DNA of 64,000 bases, from the NCBI RefSeq assembly GCF_030272615.1, contig NC_081405.1, forward strand, positions 576,521,752-576,585,751. Reading direction: 5' to 3'. The position numbers and the translations under genes are program-made. This stretch comes from Cryptomeria japonica. Its lineage: Eukaryota; Streptophyta; Pinopsida; Cupressales; Cupressaceae. The notes under the pieces are model-generated. The model was given only the letters and a program-made list of their open reading frames with translations, did no database searches and was not told the DNA's origin. Below, piece by piece: positions 59,912-64,000 of this stretch. The first letter of the stretch is position 1, and each line of letters begins with the position of its first letter.

Positions 59912-60596
59912 TGATGAAATTGTAAAGCACTGAGAGGGGGGGTGAATCAGTGACACCAACAATAATACTACTTTAAACACTGATCGGTAGAAAACTTAAT
60001 AAGTTTGTTAAACGGTATGTATATAATAAAAAATGATATAACAACATCCACAATAGGTAAAACATTCACCATAACACAAGTGTTTATACATGGAAAACCC
60101 AAATAGGTAAAAACCATGGTGAGATGGGACTCATGAGTTAACTATCTGTAGTAATAAATAAATGACCGGTTAGGGTCTACAAATGCTCTGCTAGGAGCGA
60201 ATTTTGTTAAAGATCTGAAAGCTTAGTTAAAAGCTATACCCTGTAAAAGGTAGTAACATGTAAGGAGTAACCTCGATGGAGGATTTCTAAATCCAAATGA
60301 ATGGATCACCCAGTTAGAGGATTTGAACAATGAAGCTTACTAGAGCTTACCCGATTAGGGGATTTGACTGTTGTAGTGATTAGAAAACAATAGGTAATGT
60401 GATCTAATGATAGCACAAATTACTTGTATAGATCCTCTTCTGCGCACTTAACTCCTCTTTACCAACATACTCTGTGACTTAATACTTCCACCTTTACACA
60501 TAGCATATCACTTTCACTCATACAAAAATAACTCATTGTGATGTCAATATATAGACATTTAGATTTAATGTCGGCCTCTAGAAATCATAACAAAAT
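59912..60596 (-). repeat. 5' LTR of GagG, partial
   Basis: It starts TGATGAAATTG on the plus strand and carries the hairpin CACTGA (59928-59933)/TCAGTG (59947-59952) around GAGGGGGGG. The outer (U3) part is displaced beyond the window by Cop-H. Confidence 0.7.
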
Positions 60597-61664
60597 TGTT
60601 GGCATTTTGGATATGTTGATATGGTTTTATCATTGATGTCAACACCTATCATCGCTTATCAACACTTATCAGCACTTGGAGATTTTGGTTATGTTGATCG
60701 GCAAGCCAGAGACTTATGCACAGTCACCGGTATTTGGTTCACTGACAAATTATATTGTTCACCAACACTTGGAATGACTTGGAGACTACTTGGTTATGTC
60801 GAAGACATTATTCAATCACTTGGTTTTGGCAATTTGGTTAATTGTTGATTCAGGTTTACATATTTGTTGTTACCAGCAAATACGTCCATGATATGCATCG
60901 AGAGGTATATCTATTCCAGATCAACATGACATGTTATGGAGATGATTTATTATTATTGTAAATGCATTGAGTCGACATCATGCATCAAGATATTGATTTA
61001 TTTGTAATTGATTTTATTGTAATATCTTTTAGTGTGGCGACATATTCAATTGGTCTTAGGTTATGACATAAATGTAAGATCTCATATGTTAGACAAGTGT
61101 GTGAATGCGAAAAGGATTGCAATAAGGTATATGCAAAAATAAGTAGAGCTATATAGGAAGACATCATTTGAAGGTTGAAGGAAAAATTTTGTGAAGGCAA
61201 TCAAAACTAAACCGGTACTAAATCTAACATATGAAGATGCTATTTTATGCAGTACATTATCGTTGGATTTAACCATCCAATTGTAGTCAGTGTGACTCTC
61301 ATTTTGTGATTGAGCAGTGAGCTCTAGGCAGCTGGCCTTTCTGCATGTGTAGAATCCATATTGTACACACATACTATCTGTAGTAGTATCATTTGATTGT
61401 GGATAAGGCTTCCCACCGTGGTTTTTCCCCTTACAGGGTTTCCACATACAAATATTTGTGTTATATCTTGTGGATGTTATTGTCTTTCCGTTTCATGCAT
61501 AAATCTTTATCGATACTGCAATTAACTGTTAAGATTGTCTACGGGCATAAAGTTTGGTTTATCGGTATTAAGCATTAATTTTTGGTTAAGTTAATTTCGG
61601 TTGAATTTATTGGACAACTGATTCACCCCCCCCCCCCCCTTTAAGTTGTCTCCGAGACCTAAAA
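60597..61664 (+). repeat. 5' LTR of Cop-H
   Basis: 1068 bp from TGTTGGCATTTTGG. The end reads CCTAAAA where its relatives have CCTAACA, so the CA terminus is lost. The U5 hairpin remains as GACAACT (61613-61619)/AGTTGTC (61644-61650) with a long C run. Confidence 0.88.
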
Positions 61665-61679
61665 ATTGGTATCAGAGCC
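61665..61679 (+). other. Primer binding site of Cop-H
   Basis: ATTGGTATCAGAGCC, a full tRNA-Met-type site. Confidence 0.88.
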
Positions 61680-61721
61680 TAGTTCTATTTTTGCAGAACT
61701 TTAACAGCTTGAGGAGATCCA

Positions 61722-64000
61722 ATGTTCTAACTATTTCAAGAAGGACAGTCCGAAACTTGATGGAACTAACTATGGCATATGGAAGATCAGGATGGAGATA
61801 CATTTGAATTGCATTGGAAATGACATATGGGATGTTACAAATAATGACTATACTCCTCCTACTCAAGGTCAACCAATTCCACCTAACCTGGCTAAAGATG
61901 AGGAAAATGATTGCAAAGCAAGAGAAGCACTTTTGAGCGCATTGTCAGATAGATATACTGCTAAAGCTATTTGGGACAAACTAGAAACATTGAATGAAGG
62001 AGATTCTACAGTCAAAATTGAAAAACTTGAATGCTTTTAGGTTAGGTATGAAAGTCTGAAAATGGAAGAAGAAGAAAGAATTTCTTCTTTTATGGAAACA
62101 GTAAATGAAATTGTTTTAGGTATACAATGTTGTGGAGGAACCTTAAGTGAAGATGAGATTGTTTCTAAAGTTTTAAGAGCTTTGCCACCAAAATATAAAA
62201 TGAAAGTTACTACTATAAATGAATTGAGAACAATGCCTAATGCATCAGTATCTAGAGACACTTTGGTTGGAAAAATTTCAGCTTTTGAGCTTGATGAATT
62301 TGGTCTTGTTACTACTCTCAAGATAGATCTAGCTTTCAAGGCATCATCATCATCTGATAAATCTGATTGCAAAGCCTTCTATGCAAGAGAACCTGAAGAA
62401 AGCAGGAGAGAAAATGAAGAAGTTGAAGCAATATTTGCTAGGAAAATGCCTAAAGGTCCAATTGGAAGTAAGTATGAAGGTAAAGCACCCTTTAAATGTT
62501 TTAACTATAATAAGATTGGCCATATGGCTTCTAGATGCCCTGATAGACATGCAAGATTAAGAGAAGAAGATAAAAGAACATATAAGCCTAACCCTGACTA
62601 TCAAAAATACAAGTTCAAGAAGAATGGAGATAAATCTTGTTATTATGCTGATGAAGGAGTTACTGATGATTCTCATGGGGATCTGACAGACAATGGATGG
62701 GCTTTTGTTTTTATAACAGAAGATCAACTGACACCTACTGTTCAACTGGTAGAGCAGGCCCTAGCAGCTAAAGTTAAGGATAAGGATGAATGGATTATTC
62801 ATTCAGGATGTTCACATCATATGACTGGTGATAAGAGTAAGTTCTTAACCTTGTAGGATTACAATGGAGGTCTAGTAAGATTTGGAGATGATAAAGCTTG
62901 GAGGCACTATATCTTTTGATGGTAAGAACAATACTGATAATGTTTACTATGTTGAAGGTTTGAAGCATAATATTTTGAGTGCTGGTCAATTAGTTGAGAA
63001 AGGATTTTAGTTACAATTCAAGAATGGTAAATGCAAAATCTTAAACAAAATTGGTTTGGAAATTGCAACCAATAATTAGACTGGAGGTAATATATTTCAT
63101 TTGAACAATAATGAGAAAGCATGTTTGATTGCACATATTGATGAAAGTTGGTTATGGCATAAGAGACTTTGTCATGTAAATTTTGATTGCATTGTGAAAA
63201 TCAGTACTACTAAGGTGGTAAGAGATTTACCTAAGATTGTTAAACCTCACAATCCAGTATGTAAGGAATGTCAATTTGGTAAGGAAGTTAGAGAAACTTT
63301 CAAGAGTATTTTGGAGAAGTCTAACAATGTTGTTGATTTAATTCATACTAATTGATATGGTCCAGCAAGAACTACAAGTATACAAGGAGATAGGTATTTT
63401 ATGCTAATCATTGATGACTATTCTAGAATGTGTTGGGTTACTTTTCTTAGAGAGAAATTTGAAGCATTTGGGAAATTCAAACTATTCAAAGTGATGGTAG
63501 AAAATGAAACCGGCAAGAAAATCAAATGTTTGAGATCAAATCAAGTAGGAGAATTCACATCTAAAGAATTTAATACATTCTGTGAAGTGAAAGGGACCAG
63601 AAGACAGTTATCAGTACCTAGACACCCCAGCAAAATGAAGTTGTGGAAAGGAAAAACATAACAATCTTGGATGTAGCCATAAGTATGATATCAGAAGAAA
63701 ATCTACCTCATATATATTGGAGAGAAGCGGTCAATACAACAATTTATACATTCAACAAAGTTCACATCAGAGGTGAAATCAGTAAGACCCCACATGAACT
63801 ATAGTTTGGTAATACTCCTACTCTTAAATATTTCAGAATATTTGGAAGAAAATGCTATATTAGAAGAGATGAATATATTGGCAAATTTGATCCTAGAAGT
63901 GATGAAGGAATATTTCTTGGTTATTCATCTAAGAGAAAGGCATATAGATGTTTTAACAAGAGATTGCAGAAAATTGTTGATATTGCAAATGTGAAGATTG
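61722..64000 (+). pseudogene. Cop-H gag, protease and integrase, broken
   Basis: The ATG at 61722 is one base out of frame with the following gag (NYFKKDSPKLDGTNYG). Gag continues with a stop at 62038-62040. The knuckle reads CFNYNKIGHMASRC (second Cys changed to Tyr), and the protease site is HSG instead of DSG (WIIHSGCSHHMTGD). A deletion near 62900 shifts the frame. From 63101 integrase is read in another frame (HKRLCHVNFD, DDYSRMCW, RSNQVGEF), with the second catalytic Asp region changed (RSDQ to RSNQ). RT lies beyond the window. Confidence 0.88.

Larger units (their letters stand above)
57259..60596 (-). mobile_element. GagG: pol-less element, cut by GagF and Cop-H
   Basis: Part of a minus-strand LTR (59912-60596), a tRNA-Met-type primer site (59900-59911), a gag-like coiled-coil and zinc-knuckle region and a second ORF. 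Its 3' side is cut by GagF at 57258/57259 inside that ORF, and its LTR by Cop-H at 60597. No pol motif lies between gag and the second ORF. Confidence 0.65.
60597..64000 (+). mobile_element. Cop-H: Ty1/copia element, 5' part
   Basis: 5' LTR, primer site, gag and the start of pol. It runs off the right edge. Same family as Cop-A and Cop-E. The insertion is in the GagG LTR, with AAAAT to the left as half of a presumed target duplication. Confidence 0.92.

Noticed and set aside
1-64000. CRISPR array, rRNA or host genes
   Set aside because: No regularly spaced short repeats, no rRNA-like sequence and no exon structure outside mobile elements were found.

Overview
This window reads as a repeat-saturated nuclear stretch of a large plant genome. 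I found no host gene, rRNA, tRNA gene or CRISPR array. Nearly all of it is LTR retrotransposon, mostly Ty1/copia, plus a LINE remnant, a tRNA-derived SINE and one very long-LTR non-coding element. The AT-rich base composition, old decayed copies and several levels of nesting fit a gymnosperm or another large-genome vascular plant. That is inference, because no host gene is present to place the species.

Layout from left to right. 1-1837 is the 3' end of a plus-strand element (N0): a coiled-coil ORF remnant, repeated polypurine tracts and an LTR. 2392-3589 is a minus-strand LINE reverse transcriptase joined to a copia gag scrap. 3590-26826 is LARD-1, with a 4.5 kb LTR and a non-coding interior. 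LARD-1 is split by Cop-A (8803-23233, TSD TTTGT), and Cop-A's 3' LTR is split by the minus-strand Cop-B (15464-23200, TSD CCCCC). LARD-1's second LTR runs into a candidate second LTR (Gyp-X, 26827-28179) with a non-Met primer site. Cop-C (28499-36140) follows, with a 292 bp SINE in its 3' LTR. 36447-57258 is the gag-only minus-strand element GagF. It holds Cop-D (38193-52102, TSD TTACT), which holds Cop-E (43585-50165, TSD GTTGA). GagF lies inside a second gag-bearing, pol-less minus-strand element, GagG (57259-60596). Its LTR is cut by Cop-H (60597 to the window end).

The copia elements fall into three coding families: Cop-A/E/H, Cop-C/D and Cop-B. All carry the gag-protease-integrase-RT-RNase H order, LTRs beginning TGTTGG, and a primer site resembling initiator tRNA-Met. 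RNase H motifs of the type CDN-SAINISKNPV and the repeated GGGGGAG tracts before the 3' LTR resemble the Sirevirus lineage. Every copy is broken by stops, frameshifts or deletions. Cop-A and Cop-B are broken only by in-frame stops, and Cop-D mainly by one frameshift and a few stops plus the Cop-E insertion.

The most interesting signals are in the non-coding parts. First, each LTR family carries near the end of U5 a hairpin with a C-rich loop, and its stem bases change in a compensated way between families. Second, an inverted pair (GCCATCAATGCC and GTCATTGATGTC) flanks the polypurine tract/U3 boundary of most elements. Both are shared by the gag-only and the gag-pol elements, as expected if they are cis signals that let defective elements use a common machinery. 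A third point is an unidentified ORF downstream of gag in GagG, in the place where pol would be expected.
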